A stretch of 64,000 bases of DNA from an uncultured Aquimarina sp. GTDB lineage: Bacteria; Bacteroidota; Bacteroidia; Flavobacteriales; Flavobacteriaceae. The stretch is from the NCBI GenBank assembly GCA_947498595.1, contig CANMKX010000004.1:1-64000 (forward strand). The letters are read 5' to 3'. Below the pieces are notes generated by a model. The model searched no databases. It was given only the letters and a program-made list of their open reading frames with translations, and was not told where the DNA came from. Position 1 is the stretch's first letter. Every line of letters starts with the position of its first letter. Both the position numbers and the translations under genes were made by a program. Below are positions 43,740 to 54,394 of the stretch, piece after piece.

Positions 43740-45794
43740 ATGAGTACACCTAAAAGATATACTATTACAGCCGCATTACCGTATACTAACGGTCCTATAC
43801 ACATCGGTCATTTAGCAGGAGTTTATGTTCCTGCCGACATCTATTCTCGTTTTATGCGAATTACAGGAAATGATGTTGCTTACATCTGTGGAAGTGACGA
43901 GCACGGAGCAGCAATACCAATGCGTGCTAAAAAAGAAGGGGTATCTCCTCAAGTAATTATAGATAAATATCACAAAATCATAAAACAATCTTTTGCTGAT
44001 TTTGGAATATCATTTGATAATTATTCGCGTACTTCTTCTGCTATACATCATGAAACTGCTTCTGAGTTTTTTAAGAAAATGTATGAGGATGGTAAATTTA
44101 TCGAAGAAGTTACAGAACAACTATATGATGATGAAGCTAAACAGTTTTTAGCAGACCGTTTTGTTACGGGTACTTGTCCAAAATGTGCACATGAAGAAGC
44201 ATATGGAGATCAGTGTGAAAAATGTGGTAGTTCATTAAACGCTACAGATTTAATCAACCCTATATCTACAATCTCTGGAGCTGTCCCTACTTTAAAACAA
44301 ACAAAGCATTGGTTTTTACCTTTAGATCAATACGAAGATTTCATGAAAGAATGGGTCATCGAAGGTCATAAAAAAGATTGGAAACCTAATGTGTATGGTC
44401 AAGTTAAATCTTGGGTAGATGAAGGTTTACGTCCTCGTGCAGTAACACGAGATCTAGACTGGGGAATTCCTGTACCTGTAGATGGAGCCGAAGGAAAAGT
44501 ATTATATGTTTGGTTTGATGCTCCTGTTGGATATATCTCTTCAACAAAAGAATGGGCAGCTAGAGAAGGGAAAGATTGGGAACCATATTGGAAAGATAAA
44601 GACACCAAACTGGTTCACTTTATAGGAAAAGATAACATTGTATTTCACTGTATTATTTTCCCTAGTATGCTAAAAGCTGAAGGGAGTTATATTTTACCTG
44701 AAAATGTTCCTGCAAACGAATTTCTGAACCTTGAAGGGAATAAACTTTCAACTTCAAAAAACTGGGCTGTTTGGCTACATGAATATCTTGAAGAATTTCC
44801 AGGGAAGCAAGATGTATTGCGCTATGCATTAACAGCAAATGCTCCCGAATCTAAGGATAATGATTTTACTTGGAAAGATTTTCAAGCACGTAATAACAAC
44901 GAATTGGTTGCTATTTTTGGTAATTTCATCAACCGTGTAATCGTACTAACCAATAAGTATTATAATGGTATTGTTCCTACACCATCGGCATTGTCTGATG
45001 TGGATACACAAACCCTTACAGAATTACGCGCATATCCAGCTGTCATAGCTAGTTCTATTGAACGTTATCGATTTAGAGAAGCTAGTCAAGAATTGATGAA
45101 TGTAGCTCGATTAGGAAATAAATATCTAGCTGACGAAGAACCTTGGAAATTAATTAAAACGGATGAAGAACGCACTCGAACAGTAATGTATGTAGCGTTA
45201 CAAATTGCATCAACTTTAGCGACCTTAGCAGAACCGTTTTTACCTTTCACAAGTGCAAAGCTTACTACGATGCTAAATCATACTCCTATAGCATGGAATG
45301 CGATTGCGACCGAAGAAACATTGCTAGCTGCTGGACATCAAATTGAAAAAGCTCAATTATTATTCGATAAAGTTGAAGATGCTGATGTTCAAAAACAACT
45401 AGATAAATTAGAAGCAACTAAAAAAGCTAATGAAATTGCTAATAAAACCGTAGAACCTCAAAAAGAGACTGCTACTTTTGATGATTTCACAAAATTAGAT
45501 TTACGTGTTGGGACTATTATTGAAGCTGAAAAAATGCCAAAAGCCAAAAAGCTTTTAGTATTAAAAGTTGATACTGGGATTAATGTCCGCACCATTGTTT
45601 CTGGTATTGCAGAACATTTTTCGCCAGAAGAAATTCTTGGTAAAAAAGTAACTGTATTAGTTAATTTAGCTCCTAGAAAACTACGCGGTGTAGAAAGTGA
45701 AGGAATGATCTTAATGACCGAAACTCCTGATGGTTCTCTTGTTTTTGTGAATCCTGATGATGCAACTGTAACTTCTGGAGCTACGATCAATTAA
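43740..45794 (+). CDS. metG: Methionyl-tRNA synthetase with C-terminal tRNA-binding domain
   Basis: 684 residues from the ATG at 43740 (a TTG two codons upstream is unlikely). The class I HIGH motif is in [13 protein letters not shown] zinc knuckle has CPKC and CEKC pairs at about 145-162. The KMSKS equivalent is NKLSTSKNW. Residues about 575-684 form a Trbp111-like EMAP domain ([22 protein letters not shown]). Complete and of normal length. A terminator follows. Confidence 0.97.
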   Translation: MSTPKRYTITAALPYTNGPIHIGHLAGVYVPADIYSRFMRITGNDVAYICGSDEHGAAIPMRAKKEGVSPQVIIDKYHKIIKQSFADFGISFDNYSRTSSAIHHETASEFFKKMYEDGKFIEEVTEQLYDDEAKQFLADRFVTGTCPKCAHEEAYGDQCEKCGSSLNATDLINPISTISGAVPTLKQTKHWFLPLDQYEDFMKEWVIEGHKKDWKPNVYGQVKSWVDEGLRPRAVTRDLDWGIPVPVDGAEGKVLYVWFDAPVGYISSTKEWAAREGKDWEPYWKDKDTKLVHFIGKDNIVFHCIIFPSMLKAEGSYILPENVPANEFLNLEGNKLSTSKNWAVWLHEYLEEFPGKQDVLRYALTANAPESKDNDFTWKDFQARNNNELVAIFGNFINRVIVLTNKYYNGIVPTPSALSDVDTQTLTELRAYPAVIASSIERYRFREASQELMNVARLGNKYLADEEPWKLIKTDEERTRTVMYVALQIASTLATLAEPFLPFTSAKLTTMLNHTPIAWNAIATEETLLAAGHQIEKAQLLFDKVEDADVQKQLDKLEATKKANEIANKTVEPQKETATFDDFTKLDLRVGTIIEAEKMPKAKKLLVLKVDTGINVRTIVSGIAEHFSPEEILGKKVTVLVNLAPRKLRGVESEGMILMTETPDGSLVFVNPDDATVTSGATIN

Positions 45795-45838
45795 ATCACA
45801 TTAGATCTTTATCAAAAGATTATATTAAATATACAATA

Positions 45839-45873
45839 AAGAGCGTTTGTTACATTTTTGTACATTCGCTCTT
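45839..45873 (+). terminator. Probable terminator after metG
   Basis: AAGAGCG and CGCTCTT pair over a 21-nt loop that itself has GTTACA / TGTAC complementarity; ATTTTAT follows. The hairpin is just 28 bp before the next gene and may overlap its promoter. Confidence 0.55.
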
Positions 45874-45900
45874 ATTTTATACTACAATTACATCAATCAA

Positions 45901-47367
45901 ATGAAAAATCTTTTTTACGTATGCTATTTATTTTTAAGCATACAAACCTTAACTGGACAAGAGCTCGTTACAGAAATAACTACTGCTTTTACTAATACAA
46001 AAAACAGTAATCACAAAAAATCTTTTGCTATACCAAACAATAACAACAAAGATGTTTTATATCTTTTTGAAGCGAAAAAAGAATTACGTGCACATCTTTA
46101 CGATAAAAATCATGTTTCAAAAGCAACTACTTCAACAACACCTCTTCCTAAAAAGTATCAAAATTTATTAGGACATTCTATTAACGAAAATCATTACAAT
46201 CTCTTTTTTTCAAATGAGTATTACGATAAATTTGGTGTATTATCATTTGATTTTGAAACTCAATCAGCAACTCAAAACCTTTTAAAATTTAAATTCAAGA
46301 AAGAACGTTTTATTGAGAGTCTCAATTATAACAATAATATATATATACTAACGATTAGTAAATTTTCTTCAAATCTTAATATTTATACTTTTGATAAAGA
46401 TTTTGTCGCGACAAAAAGAACAATTTCTCTTAAAAATGCTGAATACAAGAGCACATTACGTTCGTACAAATACTCTGTCTATGATTTATTAATGGCATCC
46501 GATTCTAACACTTCATATCGTTATATTAATATCGGAACTATTAAACACACCCATCCTAATGTCTTAAATACTGCTTCAAAAAAGATAAAATTGTATCACC
46601 TAAACAATCAACTTATTTTTAGTTTTGATATCTCCATGGATGAAACTCATGTTTACACGATCAACTTAGATGATTTTACCTCTTCGTATAATAGTTATGA
46701 TAAACCTAGTAAAAATGATAGTGAATTTAAGGAGAGTAATTCCTTTATTTTTGATCAAAAAATCTTTCACATTGCTAGTTCTCTTGAAAAAATGATATTT
46801 ACTATTAGTGATTTACAAACAAGAGAGGTTTTAAAAACTTATTCAGCTCAAAAGGAAAAACCTATCGATTTTAAAAACACTCCTATCATACAAGAAGGTG
46901 GTAGTTATTATACTTGGAATAAAAAGAAGGTAAGAGAAATGGAAAAAACTTCGAAATACCTCAGAAAAATCTCAAATTCAAACATAGGTGTTTCTGTTTA
47001 TAAGATCAATGGTTTTTATAATGTACTACTTGGTGGAACTGAAAAAATTCAACGTTATAAACCTCCAACGTTAAATACCGGAAGTGTTTCTAATTCGACT
47101 CTTCAATTTACATCACTATACTTCAACCCTTTGTTAACTGATTTTTATCAATACACAACAACAAAATCGACTTACATCAATTCTCTTTTAGATAAAAACC
47201 TTGAGCATACTACCAGAGAAATCCCTAAAAACACCTATGATAAGATAAATGATTTTGAAAGTAACATTAGTAAAATAACTGCTAAAAATATATTTAAATA
47301 CGATGGTAAAGTTTTTTATGGTTATTACGATCTTACATCTAAAAAATACCTCATTTATAAATTTTAA
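45901..47367 (+). CDS. Exported protein of unknown function, copy 1 of a tandem paralogue pair
   Basis: 488 residues from the ATG at 45901. The N-terminus MKNLFYVCYLFLSIQTLTGQ is a signal peptide. The rest is beta-rich, with repeated short strands such as LLGHSINENHYNLFFSN and NNIYILTISKFSSNLNIYTF, suggesting a propeller-like or solenoid fold; I recognise no named domain. It aligns along its length with the next gene, 21 bp downstream. No T9SS tail. The genes probably arose by tandem duplication. Confidence 0.75.
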   Translation: MKNLFYVCYLFLSIQTLTGQELVTEITTAFTNTKNSNHKKSFAIPNNNNKDVLYLFEAKKELRAHLYDKNHVSKATTSTTPLPKKYQNLLGHSINENHYNLFFSNEYYDKFGVLSFDFETQSATQNLLKFKFKKERFIESLNYNNNIYILTISKFSSNLNIYTFDKDFVATKRTISLKNAEYKSTLRSYKYSVYDLLMASDSNTSYRYINIGTIKHTHPNVLNTASKKIKLYHLNNQLIFSFDISMDETHVYTINLDDFTSSYNSYDKPSKNDSEFKESNSFIFDQKIFHIASSLEKMIFTISDLQTREVLKTYSAQKEKPIDFKNTPIIQEGGSYYTWNKKKVREMEKTSKYLRKISNSNIGVSVYKINGFYNVLLGGTEKIQRYKPPTLNTGSVSNSTLQFTSLYFNPLLTDFYQYTTTKSTYINSLLDKNLEHTTREIPKNTYDKINDFESNISKITAKNIFKYDGKVFYGYYDLTSKKYLIYKF

Positions 47368-47387
47368 TATTCATCAATTTACATCAA

Positions 47388-48839
47388 ATGAAAAATCTTT
47401 TTAACTTATTACTATTCATCTGTATACTTCCTGGCTTTTCTCAGGAAAAAGTTTTTGAGATCGAAAAACCTTTTCTAGATTTAAGAAGCTATGAAAAAAA
47501 CACTATCAAGCTTACTAATCAAGAAACAAATAATATTGTATTTCTTTTAGAAGAGAAAAAACAAATAAAAGCACTTTTAATCGATCAAGATTACAACCTA
47601 AAAAAAATCATTACTATTTCTAAATTTCCTAAAAAACTAAATGTTTTATTAGGTTATAATATCACAGATGGACGATACCATCTCTTTTATAGCAATACGC
47701 GTTTTAAAAAGTCAGCGGTTTTAACCTTAGACTTCAACAATCAAACTCATCATATTAAAGATGTTACTTATAATATCAAAGGAGAACGTTTCTTAGATAG
47801 TTTTATTCACAATAATAAAGTTTATTTATGCACTATAACAAATCATTCTAACACTCTTAATTTCTATAATATAAATAATGCTTTTGAATTACAAAAAAAG
47901 AAAACAGTAGCTTTAAATAATGTTATTTATCGCTCTTTAAATCCTGCTAAAGATTATTATTTCTTGAGTGATGTTTTTAACGGTGATTATGTCAATCATC
48001 ATAAAATACTTACACATACCAAAATCGATCAAATTTCGCAGCATTCTCTTAAAGAAGCATCAAAACTCATTAAGTTTTATCCTAATAAGGATCATTTGTT
48101 TTTAACCTTCGATGTAGACAAAACAACTACACAGGTTTTTGAATTTAATTGGGATACTTTTGAAGGTTTAAGTAAAATATTCCCTAAACCATTAATGAAA
48201 AACAGATCTCCTTTTCAACGAACAAATTCTTTCTTCTTTGATGATAAACTTTTCCAAATTGTAGCACACCCCAAAGAAATACAATTATTAATTAAAGATT
48301 ATACTACTAATAAAACTCTTAAAGTATATCAAGCAACAAAAAAAGATTCTATTGACTTTAAAAATTCAGCTATAATCGTAGAAGAAAAAAATAATATTTC
48401 AACCAAAGAATCTAAAACTTCTAGGTTTCTTAGAAACATCTCTCAAAGAGATCTTGGTATCTATGCTCAAAAAATAAATGATCACTATATACTAACTTAT
48501 GGAGGCGTTAAAATTAAAGAAAATACTTCTCAAGCAAACATGAATTTCAATTTCTTACCTATACCTTATTCAAGCATAACAATTAGCGCCCCTGTATTTA
48601 CTTTTACTGATTTTTCTTCTTTCAATTATCTAAATACTACTTACATCAAAAGCGTTTTTTCTTCTAATTTTGAACATGAGAATATCCCTGTACCTCAAAA
48701 CTCACAGGACAAATTATTAGTTTATAACAAAAAAGAAGTTAAACAACTTCCTGCAAAAGTCATTTTTGAACATAATAATAGTATCCATTTTGGTTATTAT
48801 GATTTTTATAGAAAAAAATTCATACTTTTTCGCTTTTAA
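47388..48839 (+). CDS. Exported protein of unknown function, copy 2 of the tandem pair
   Basis: 483 residues with signal peptide MKNLFNLLLFICILPGFSQ. Corresponding segments to copy 1 include LLGYNITDGRYHLFYSN, NNKVYLCTITNHSNTLNFYN, KDSIDFKNSAIIVEE and the C-terminal IHFGYYDFYRKKFILFRF (VFYGYYDLTSKKYLIYKF in copy 1). Identity is moderate by eye, so the duplication is old. It is followed by an HDAC-family gene after 11 bp. Confidence 0.75.
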   Translation: MKNLFNLLLFICILPGFSQEKVFEIEKPFLDLRSYEKNTIKLTNQETNNIVFLLEEKKQIKALLIDQDYNLKKIITISKFPKKLNVLLGYNITDGRYHLFYSNTRFKKSAVLTLDFNNQTHHIKDVTYNIKGERFLDSFIHNNKVYLCTITNHSNTLNFYNINNAFELQKKKTVALNNVIYRSLNPAKDYYFLSDVFNGDYVNHHKILTHTKIDQISQHSLKEASKLIKFYPNKDHLFLTFDVDKTTTQVFEFNWDTFEGLSKIFPKPLMKNRSPFQRTNSFFFDDKLFQIVAHPKEIQLLIKDYTTNKTLKVYQATKKDSIDFKNSAIIVEEKNNISTKESKTSRFLRNISQRDLGIYAQKINDHYILTYGGVKIKENTSQANMNFNFLPIPYSSITISAPVFTFTDFSSFNYLNTTYIKSVFSSNFEHENIPVPQNSQDKLLVYNKKEVKQLPAKVIFEHNNSIHFGYYDFYRKKFILFRF

Positions 48840-48850
48840 AAAATTGCTCC

Positions 48851-49753
48851 ATGCTTAAAATAGCATATCATCCTATCTATAAACACCCTTTGCCAGAGGG
48901 ACATCGATTTCCGATGCTTAAATATGAATTACTTCCTCAGCAATTATTACACGAAGGAACTTGTGAAGTTTCTAATTTTTTTGAACCAACCTTTCCAGAA
49001 ACAAAACATATTCTCGCAGCACATACTAAAACTTATTATGAGCGATTAATTTCGCTATCTCTAGATACTAAGGAGATTCGAAAGAATGGATTCCCATTAA
49101 GTCAGGAATTAGTAGATCGAGAATTATTAATTGCAAACGGAACGATACAGGCTTCTATATACGCATTAGAACATGGTATTGCCATGAATATTGCAGGTGG
49201 TACACATCACGCCTATTCTGATCATGGTGAAGCTTTTTGTTTATTAAATGATCAAGCTATCGGAGCTCATTATTTATTAGAAAATACCTTTATCAATAAA
49301 ATTTTAATTGTTGATCTCGATGTACATCAAGGTAATGGCACCGCAGAAATTTTCACTCAAGAGTCAAATGTTTTTACTTTTTCAATGCATGGTGACAAAA
49401 ACTATCCGTTCAAAAAAGAAAAATCGGATCTAGACATTGCTTTACCTAATGATACTAAAGATCAAGAATACCTTTCTATTTTAAAAAGCACACTACCTAA
49501 ATTGATAGAAGAACAACAGCCTGATTTTATATATTATCTTTCTGGTGTTGATATTCTAGCAAGCGATAAACTTGGTAAACTAGGTTGTTCTATAATAGGA
49601 TGTAAAGAACGAGATCGTTTTGTATTACAATTGTGCAAAGACCATAAGATTCCTGTAGTTTGCTCTATGGGAGGAGGATATTCTCCAGATATAAAAATAA
49701 TTATCGAAGCACATGCTAATACGTATAGACTAGCACAGGATTTGTTCTTTTGA
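48851..49753 (+). CDS. Histone deacetylase family protein
   Basis: 300 residues, a Zn-dependent deacetylase of the arginase/HDAC fold. Zn and catalytic motifs are visible: NIAGGTHHAYSDHGEAFC (His dyad), ILIVDLDVHQGNGTAEIF (Asp-x-His Zn ligands), YLSGVDILASD (second Asp) and MGGGYSPD. Bacterial members act on polyamines, acetyl-CoA synthetase or other acetylated substrates; this one's substrate is unknown. It is 11 bp after the paralogue pair and may be cotranscribed. Confidence 0.9.
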   Translation: MLKIAYHPIYKHPLPEGHRFPMLKYELLPQQLLHEGTCEVSNFFEPTFPETKHILAAHTKTYYERLISLSLDTKEIRKNGFPLSQELVDRELLIANGTIQASIYALEHGIAMNIAGGTHHAYSDHGEAFCLLNDQAIGAHYLLENTFINKILIVDLDVHQGNGTAEIFTQESNVFTFSMHGDKNYPFKKEKSDLDIALPNDTKDQEYLSILKSTLPKLIEEQQPDFIYYLSGVDILASDKLGKLGCSIIGCKERDRFVLQLCKDHKIPVVCSMGGGYSPDIKIIIEAHANTYRLAQDLFF

Positions 49754-49825
49754 TGTAATATTATACAAACTATTTAATTTATATAAAATAATTCTGAAAT
49801 CAACTTCTGAGTCATTAAAAAATAA

Positions 49826-49909
49826 TCCTTCGACTCAAAAAAAGAACTGGATGAATTAAAAACTATAGAATCAATTTATTATTTAGAAGAAGTTTTCAAG
49901 GAAATTTAA
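49826..49909 (+). pseudogene. Possible gene remnant (27 sense codons without start)
   Basis: After a stop codon at 49823-49825 the plus frame reads 27 protein-like codons (KKELDELKTIESIYYLEEVF in the middle) up to TAA at 49907, but no ATG, GTG or TTG begins it. It could be the last bit of a lost gene or chance. The remainder of 49754-50019 shows nothing. Confidence 0.2.
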
Positions 49910-50019
49910 TTCCTTCATAATAATTCTCTTTTTTCAACTATAACAAACTCTAAAATCACCCTTTTTTATTTCCTTTCATTTTATATCGTATCTTAGATTA
50001 CACATATAACTAATAGTTT

Positions 50020-50505
50020 ATGAGATTTTTATATATTATATTCTTCTATTTTAGTGTATTCTCACTGCAAGCTCAAAACACACTTAAATACCAAGAAGGT
50101 AACACTACCCCTAATGTTTCACTACAAGATATTTCATGGATTAGTGGATATTGGACTGGAGAAGCTTTTGGAGGACAAGTAGAAGAAATCTGGAGTAATC
50201 CTTTAGGAAACTCTATGATGTTTTCTTTTAAATTGGTTGTTGATCATAAGGTTAAATTCTATGAACTAGGAGGTATTACCGAAAAAGACAACACTCTTCT
50301 ATTACAACTTAAACATTTTGATAGCGAGTTTCGTGGTTGGGAAGAAAAAGAAGAAACTGTTGATTTCAAATTCATTAAAATAGAAGGAAACAAAATATAT
50401 TTTGATCAATTTACTTTTGAAAAAGTCAGTGCTACTCAAATGAATATTTATATAATGCTTGACAACCATAAAGAAGAAGTAAAATTTGTCTATCACAAAC
50501 AATAA
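50020..50505 (+). CDS. DUF6265-type exported protein
   Basis: 161 residues with a signal peptide (MRFLYIIFFYFSVFSLQAQ). The core DISWISGYWTGEAFGGQVEE and WSNPLGNSMMFSFKL is typical of the lipocalin-like DUF6265 family. The role is unknown; binding of a small hydrophobic ligand is possible. The next gene begins 5 bp later. Confidence 0.75.
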   Translation: MRFLYIIFFYFSVFSLQAQNTLKYQEGNTTPNVSLQDISWISGYWTGEAFGGQVEEIWSNPLGNSMMFSFKLVVDHKVKFYELGGITEKDNTLLLQLKHFDSEFRGWEEKEETVDFKFIKIEGNKIYFDQFTFEKVSATQMNIYIMLDNHKEEVKFVYHKQ

Positions 50506-50510
50506 TATAT

Positions 50511-50861
50511 ATGAAAAAAACATGCTTAGAATGTGATGATGAAATTATAGGACGGATTGACAAAAAATTCTGTAATGATTATTGTCGTAATGCCTATAAT
50601 AACAAATTGAATAAGGATAGTAAAAATCTTGTTCGAAATATCAATAATCGCTTGCGAAAAAACTATCGAATTTTAGAGACATTAAACCCAAATAACAAAA
50701 GCAAAACCACTCGTAACAAATTAATCGCAAAGGGATTTGATTTTAATTACATCACCAGTATCTATACAACTAAATCAGGTACCATATATTATTTTGTATA
50801 TGATCAAGGATACTTACCTTTAGAAAATGAATATTATGCTTTAGTCAAACGCTCAAGTTAA
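50511..50861 (+). CDS. Small protein with zinc-ribbon-like N-terminus
   Basis: 116 residues, cytosolic. Four cysteines at 5, 8, 21 and 25 (CLEC, then FCNDYC) form a treble-clef-like zinc site resembling DUF2116-type ribbons. A basic helical part follows (NNRLRKNYRILETLNPNNKS) and an aromatic C-terminus (SGTIYYFVYDQGY). Nucleic-acid binding is possible, but no function is known. In an operon with the DUF6265 gene. Confidence 0.7.
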   Translation: MKKTCLECDDEIIGRIDKKFCNDYCRNAYNNKLNKDSKNLVRNINNRLRKNYRILETLNPNNKSKTTRNKLIAKGFDFNYITSIYTTKSGTIYYFVYDQGYLPLENEYYALVKRSS

Positions 50862-50931
50862 TTTTCCATTCTATGTAATTGTTTTCTACAAAAGCATAAA
50901 TTCATTTAGTAGTTTTCTAGAATGGTATTGC

Positions 50932-50969
50932 AAAAAAAAATCGTTCTAAAGTAGCAACCTTAGAACGAT
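50932..50969 (-). terminator. Terminator of the CBS-domain gene
   Basis: On the minus strand the stem ATCGTTCTAA / TTAGAACGAT is followed by eight or nine T residues. It lies 23 bp past the CBS-gene stop at 50992. Confidence 0.75.
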
Positions 50970-50991
50970 CATATCTTCAACTTAATTTCAC

Positions 50992-51459
50992 TTATCCTCT
51001 CCATTGTTGTCCATTGATTTTCAATACGGCCTTCAAAATATCTTTTTGACTTATTTGTCCTATCAATTTTCCTTCTTGAATTATAGGGAAACGTCTTCTT
51101 TTAGACTCTAAAAACTTATTAGCTGCATCAAAAATACTGACATTACCTTGAATTGTTTCCACTTCTTTCACCATGAATTTCTCCACATTAAAATTCTCCA
51201 TAGGCATATTATAATAACGACTTTCATTTATTTGTTTGATACAGTCCCCTTCAGATATAATACCTAACAATTCTTTATTCCGTCCTACTACTGGTCCACC
51301 AGATATTTTATGTTTTATCAACGTTTCCATCACTTCCAATACAGATTGCTCTGGCTTAAAAGTGATTAATTTTTTTGACATATAATCTGATACTTGAATA
51401 GATTCGCCTGTTTTCTTTTTTGTTTTGGAGCGTGCTCCTTGAAAGTTAAATATTCCCAT
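50992..51459 (-). CDS. CBS-domain protein
   Basis: 155 residues consisting of a CBS pair: the first unit at about 23-80 (VSDYMSKKLITFKPEQSVLE, LLGIISEGDCIKQI), the second at about 93-150 (FMVKEVETIQGNVSIFDAAN, LIGQISQKDILKAV). Adenosine nucleotides are usual ligands. A basic N-terminus (RSKTKKKTGES) precedes them. Stand-alone regulator of unknown target. Confidence 0.9.
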   Translation of the reverse strand: MGIFNFQGARSKTKKKTGESIQVSDYMSKKLITFKPEQSVLEVMETLIKHKISGGPVVGRNKELLGIISEGDCIKQINESRYYNMPMENFNVEKFMVKEVETIQGNVSIFDAANKFLESKRRRFPIIQEGKLIGQISQKDILKAVLKINGQQWRG

Positions 51460-51607
51460 AGTATAGCTTTTCTTTTAAATATAGTGATTAATAGCCACTT
51501 AAGCAACCTTTATCAACTCACTTATCTTTATTTAATCTTAATTTATTATTTTTAATACCGCTATAAAACATAATACAATACTCTTGAAACAATTCAAACC
51601 ATCCCCT

Positions 51608-53977
51608 ATGAAAAAATCTTCCTCGTTCATATCTCTATTGCTTCTTGTCATAGCTACTTGGTATAGTTTATATAGAAGTACGCCTCATCAGATAGTTGAT
51701 CTTGACGCTCCTCAACAGGAGTTTTCAACGCTTAGGGCATTAGAACATGTAAAGCATATTGCAAGAGCTCCTCATTATGTAGGCAGTAAAGCTCATGAAC
51801 AGAGTAAACAATATATTATTCAAGAACTTCAAAAATTAGGTCTCGAAACAGAAATACAAGAGGGATTTTCTATTTTTAAAACTGGTGAATTAAGTAAGCC
51901 TCAAAATATTCTTGCACGTATTAAAGGACATGATAGTAAAAAAGCATTGGTTGTATTATCTCATTATGATAGTGATCCACATGCCTCACCAGGCGCTAGT
52001 GATGCAGCCAGCGGAGTTGCAACCATATTAGAAGCTGTACGCGCCTTTATAGCAACTCATAAAACACCAAAAAATGATATTATTATCTGCTTTACGGATA
52101 GTGAGGAATTAGGGTTAAATGGGGCTGATTTATTTGTAAATAAACATCCTTGGGCAAAAGATGTAGGGATGGTTCTCAACTTTGAGGCTCGAGGCAGCGG
52201 TGGCGAATCTTATATGTTGGTTGAAACAGATGCAAAAAATGGACGCCTTATTGAAGAATTTTCGAATGCCAATGTTTCTCATCCTGTCGCAAATTCTCTA
52301 TCGTATAGTATTTACAAAATGCTTCCTAATGACACCGATCTTACCGTTTTTAGAAAAGATGGTGATATTGATGGTTTTAATTTTGCTTTTATCGGAGATC
52401 ATTTTGATTATCATACAGCAAACGATACTTGGGAAAATTTAGATCTAAATACATTACAGCATCAGGGAAGTTATCTAATGCCATTAATGAATCACTTTTC
52501 GGAAATCGATCTTACAACACTAAAGTCTGATAAAGATTATATTTATTTTGACATTCCTATTTTTAAAATTATCAAATATCCTTTTGATTGGATTTATTTT
52601 TTACTCTGGGGTGCGATATTATTATTTTTCGCCCTCATAATATATGGTGGAGTGCGCCATAGAATTCATGTAAAATCCGTATTAAAAGGAACTGTTGCGT
52701 TACTACTATCTCTTATTTTGGCTGGTAGTATCGGTTTTGGCTTATGGAAATTCATTATATATTTATATCCTCATTATAACGAGATTCAACACGGATTTAC
52801 ATATAATGGCTATACTTATATTTACGTTTTCGTTTTTCTTGCTATCGCAATTTCTTTCAGAATATATAGTAAGTTTCATGATCCCGAAAACCTTCCTAGC
52901 CTATTAATCGCACCTTTTTTTTTATGGCTTTGCGTCTGTGTTATAGTAGCTTTATATCTAAAAGGAGCTAGTTATTTTATAATACTTGCATATTTTGGCT
53001 TATTGAGTCTCTTTATTATCCTTAGACAAAAACAACCCAATCCTTATGTGCTCATTTTATTAGGTTTACCTGCAATTTTCATTCTTGTTCCTTTTATCAA
53101 AAGTTTCCCAATTGCACTTGGTTTAAAAATCGTCTTTGCTTCTAGTATTTTAACTGTTTTTCTATTTTCGTTACTATTACCTATACTAGGGTTTTACAGA
53201 CGTAAAAAGAGTTTGAGTTATATTGCTTTAGGACTTACTATTCTATTTTTTATAATAGGACACACTACAGCTAGTTTTTCTAAAGAGAGACAAAAACCTA
53301 ACAGTCTTGTTTATGTATTGGATACAGATGAAAATAAAGCTGTTTGGGGAACTTATGATACTACATTAGACACATGGACTAAAAATTATATAAACCCTAC
53401 AGAAAACGTAGCTAAAGCATATAATGGGGTCGCTTTACAAAGTAAATATGGTACTCGATTTACTTTTGCTACTAAGGCTCCTATTAAAAACATAGATGCC
53501 CCAGAATTTCACATCCTACATGATACAATTATCAATACGCAACGAACTGTCAAGTTGTCCATTATCCCACAACGCACAGCACAACGTATGGATGTATATA
53601 CAAAAACACTTTTCAATTTTGACGCCCTAACTGTAAATGGAGTAACTGTTAATGATTTTTCCTATCGAAAAGAACGTGTAAATGCTTTCACAAAACGTTG
53701 GAAATTAGAACTACTAACATATCATATTACTAATAACGAACCTTTGGAGTTATCAATGCAGTTCCATAAAGATTCTGTACCTGTTTTTACTGTCTTTGAA
53801 TCTTCCTATGACCTTTTAGAAAACACTCAGTTTTCAATTCCTGCGAGAGAAAAAACAATGATGCCAAAACCGTTTATAGTAAATGATGCTGTTATCTTAA
53901 AAAAGAGTTTTATTTTACACTATACACCTCCTAAGAAAATGATAGATTCTATACCTTCGCAAATTCAAGAAAATTAA
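51608..53977 (+). CDS. Membrane-anchored M28 family zinc aminopeptidase
   Basis: 789 residues from the ATG at 51608 (a TTG at 51584 is less likely). An N-terminal signal anchor (SSFISLLLLVIATWYSLY) precedes the M28 domain (about 40-300) with zinc and catalytic motifs ALVVLSHYDSDPHASPGASD, CFTDSEELGLNG and GDHFDYHTANDT. About 320-570 contain multiple transmembrane helices, and 580-789 form an extracytoplasmic beta-rich domain. The topology resembles yeast Pff1/ER-aminopeptidase-like M28 proteins. The next gene begins 4 bp after its stop. Confidence 0.88.
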   Translation: MKKSSSFISLLLLVIATWYSLYRSTPHQIVDLDAPQQEFSTLRALEHVKHIARAPHYVGSKAHEQSKQYIIQELQKLGLETEIQEGFSIFKTGELSKPQNILARIKGHDSKKALVVLSHYDSDPHASPGASDAASGVATILEAVRAFIATHKTPKNDIIICFTDSEELGLNGADLFVNKHPWAKDVGMVLNFEARGSGGESYMLVETDAKNGRLIEEFSNANVSHPVANSLSYSIYKMLPNDTDLTVFRKDGDIDGFNFAFIGDHFDYHTANDTWENLDLNTLQHQGSYLMPLMNHFSEIDLTTLKSDKDYIYFDIPIFKIIKYPFDWIYFLLWGAILLFFALIIYGGVRHRIHVKSVLKGTVALLLSLILAGSIGFGLWKFIIYLYPHYNEIQHGFTYNGYTYIYVFVFLAIAISFRIYSKFHDPENLPSLLIAPFFLWLCVCVIVALYLKGASYFIILAYFGLLSLFIILRQKQPNPYVLILLGLPAIFILVPFIKSFPIALGLKIVFASSILTVFLFSLLLPILGFYRRKKSLSYIALGLTILFFIIGHTTASFSKERQKPNSLVYVLDTDENKAVWGTYDTTLDTWTKNYINPTENVAKAYNGVALQSKYGTRFTFATKAPIKNIDAPEFHILHDTIINTQRTVKLSIIPQRTAQRMDVYTKTLFNFDALTVNGVTVNDFSYRKERVNAFTKRWKLELLTYHITNNEPLELSMQFHKDSVPVFTVFESSYDLLENTQFSIPAREKTMMPKPFIVNDAVILKKSFILHYTPPKKMIDSIPSQIQEN

Positions 53978-53981
53978 CTTT

Positions 53982-54350
53982 ATGAATCAAAATATTCATC
54001 GTCAAATCAAAGATATTCAAGTACAAGCGGATCGTTTAATTAATGAAAAACCAAATCTTGAAGATATTAAACAATTTAAACAATATGCTGAAGAGCTTAA
54101 ATCCTTTTTAATCAACAATGTTAATGATGATTTCATTTTAAATTACTTAAAGGAATTTCCTGATATTGATCTTAACAAAAGAAACACAGGTCGTCGAATT
54201 TTAGTCGTTCTTATAAGTCTTTTTTCTGGGTCTCTATTTAGTGTATCTTATCAAGAACAAGATACTATTAATCAAGCATTAGTAACGATTAAGGAGATTC
54301 GAAATAAATATTCTTCAGCAGAATTTATGTTAAAGAATTATTTCTCATAA
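53982..54350 (+). CDS. Small helical protein of unknown function
   Basis: 122 residues. Charged helices at both ends (IQVQADRLINEKPNLEDIKQ, TINQALVTIKEIRNKY) flank a short hydrophobic segment near 73-90 (RILVVLISLFSGSLFSV). No signal peptide at the N-terminus. It directly follows the M28 gene and ends at a strong terminator, so it is part of that operon and may act with the peptidase. Confidence 0.65.
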   Translation: MNQNIHRQIKDIQVQADRLINEKPNLEDIKQFKQYAEELKSFLINNVNDDFILNYLKEFPDIDLNKRNTGRRILVVLISLFSGSLFSVSYQEQDTINQALVTIKEIRNKYSSAEFMLKNYFS

Positions 54351-54353
54351 AGC

Positions 54354-54394
54354 GATACGATCTCAAAATGTTTTTTGAGATCGTATCATTTTTA
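54354..54394 (+). terminator. Strong Rho-independent terminator
   Basis: A perfect 15-bp stem GATACGATCTCAAAA / TTTTGAGATCGTATC with a 4-nt loop and a following ATTTTTAT. It ends the M28 operon. Confidence 0.85.

Noticed and set aside
49826..49909. A real small gene
   Set aside because: There is no start codon after the upstream stop; it is at best a remnant.
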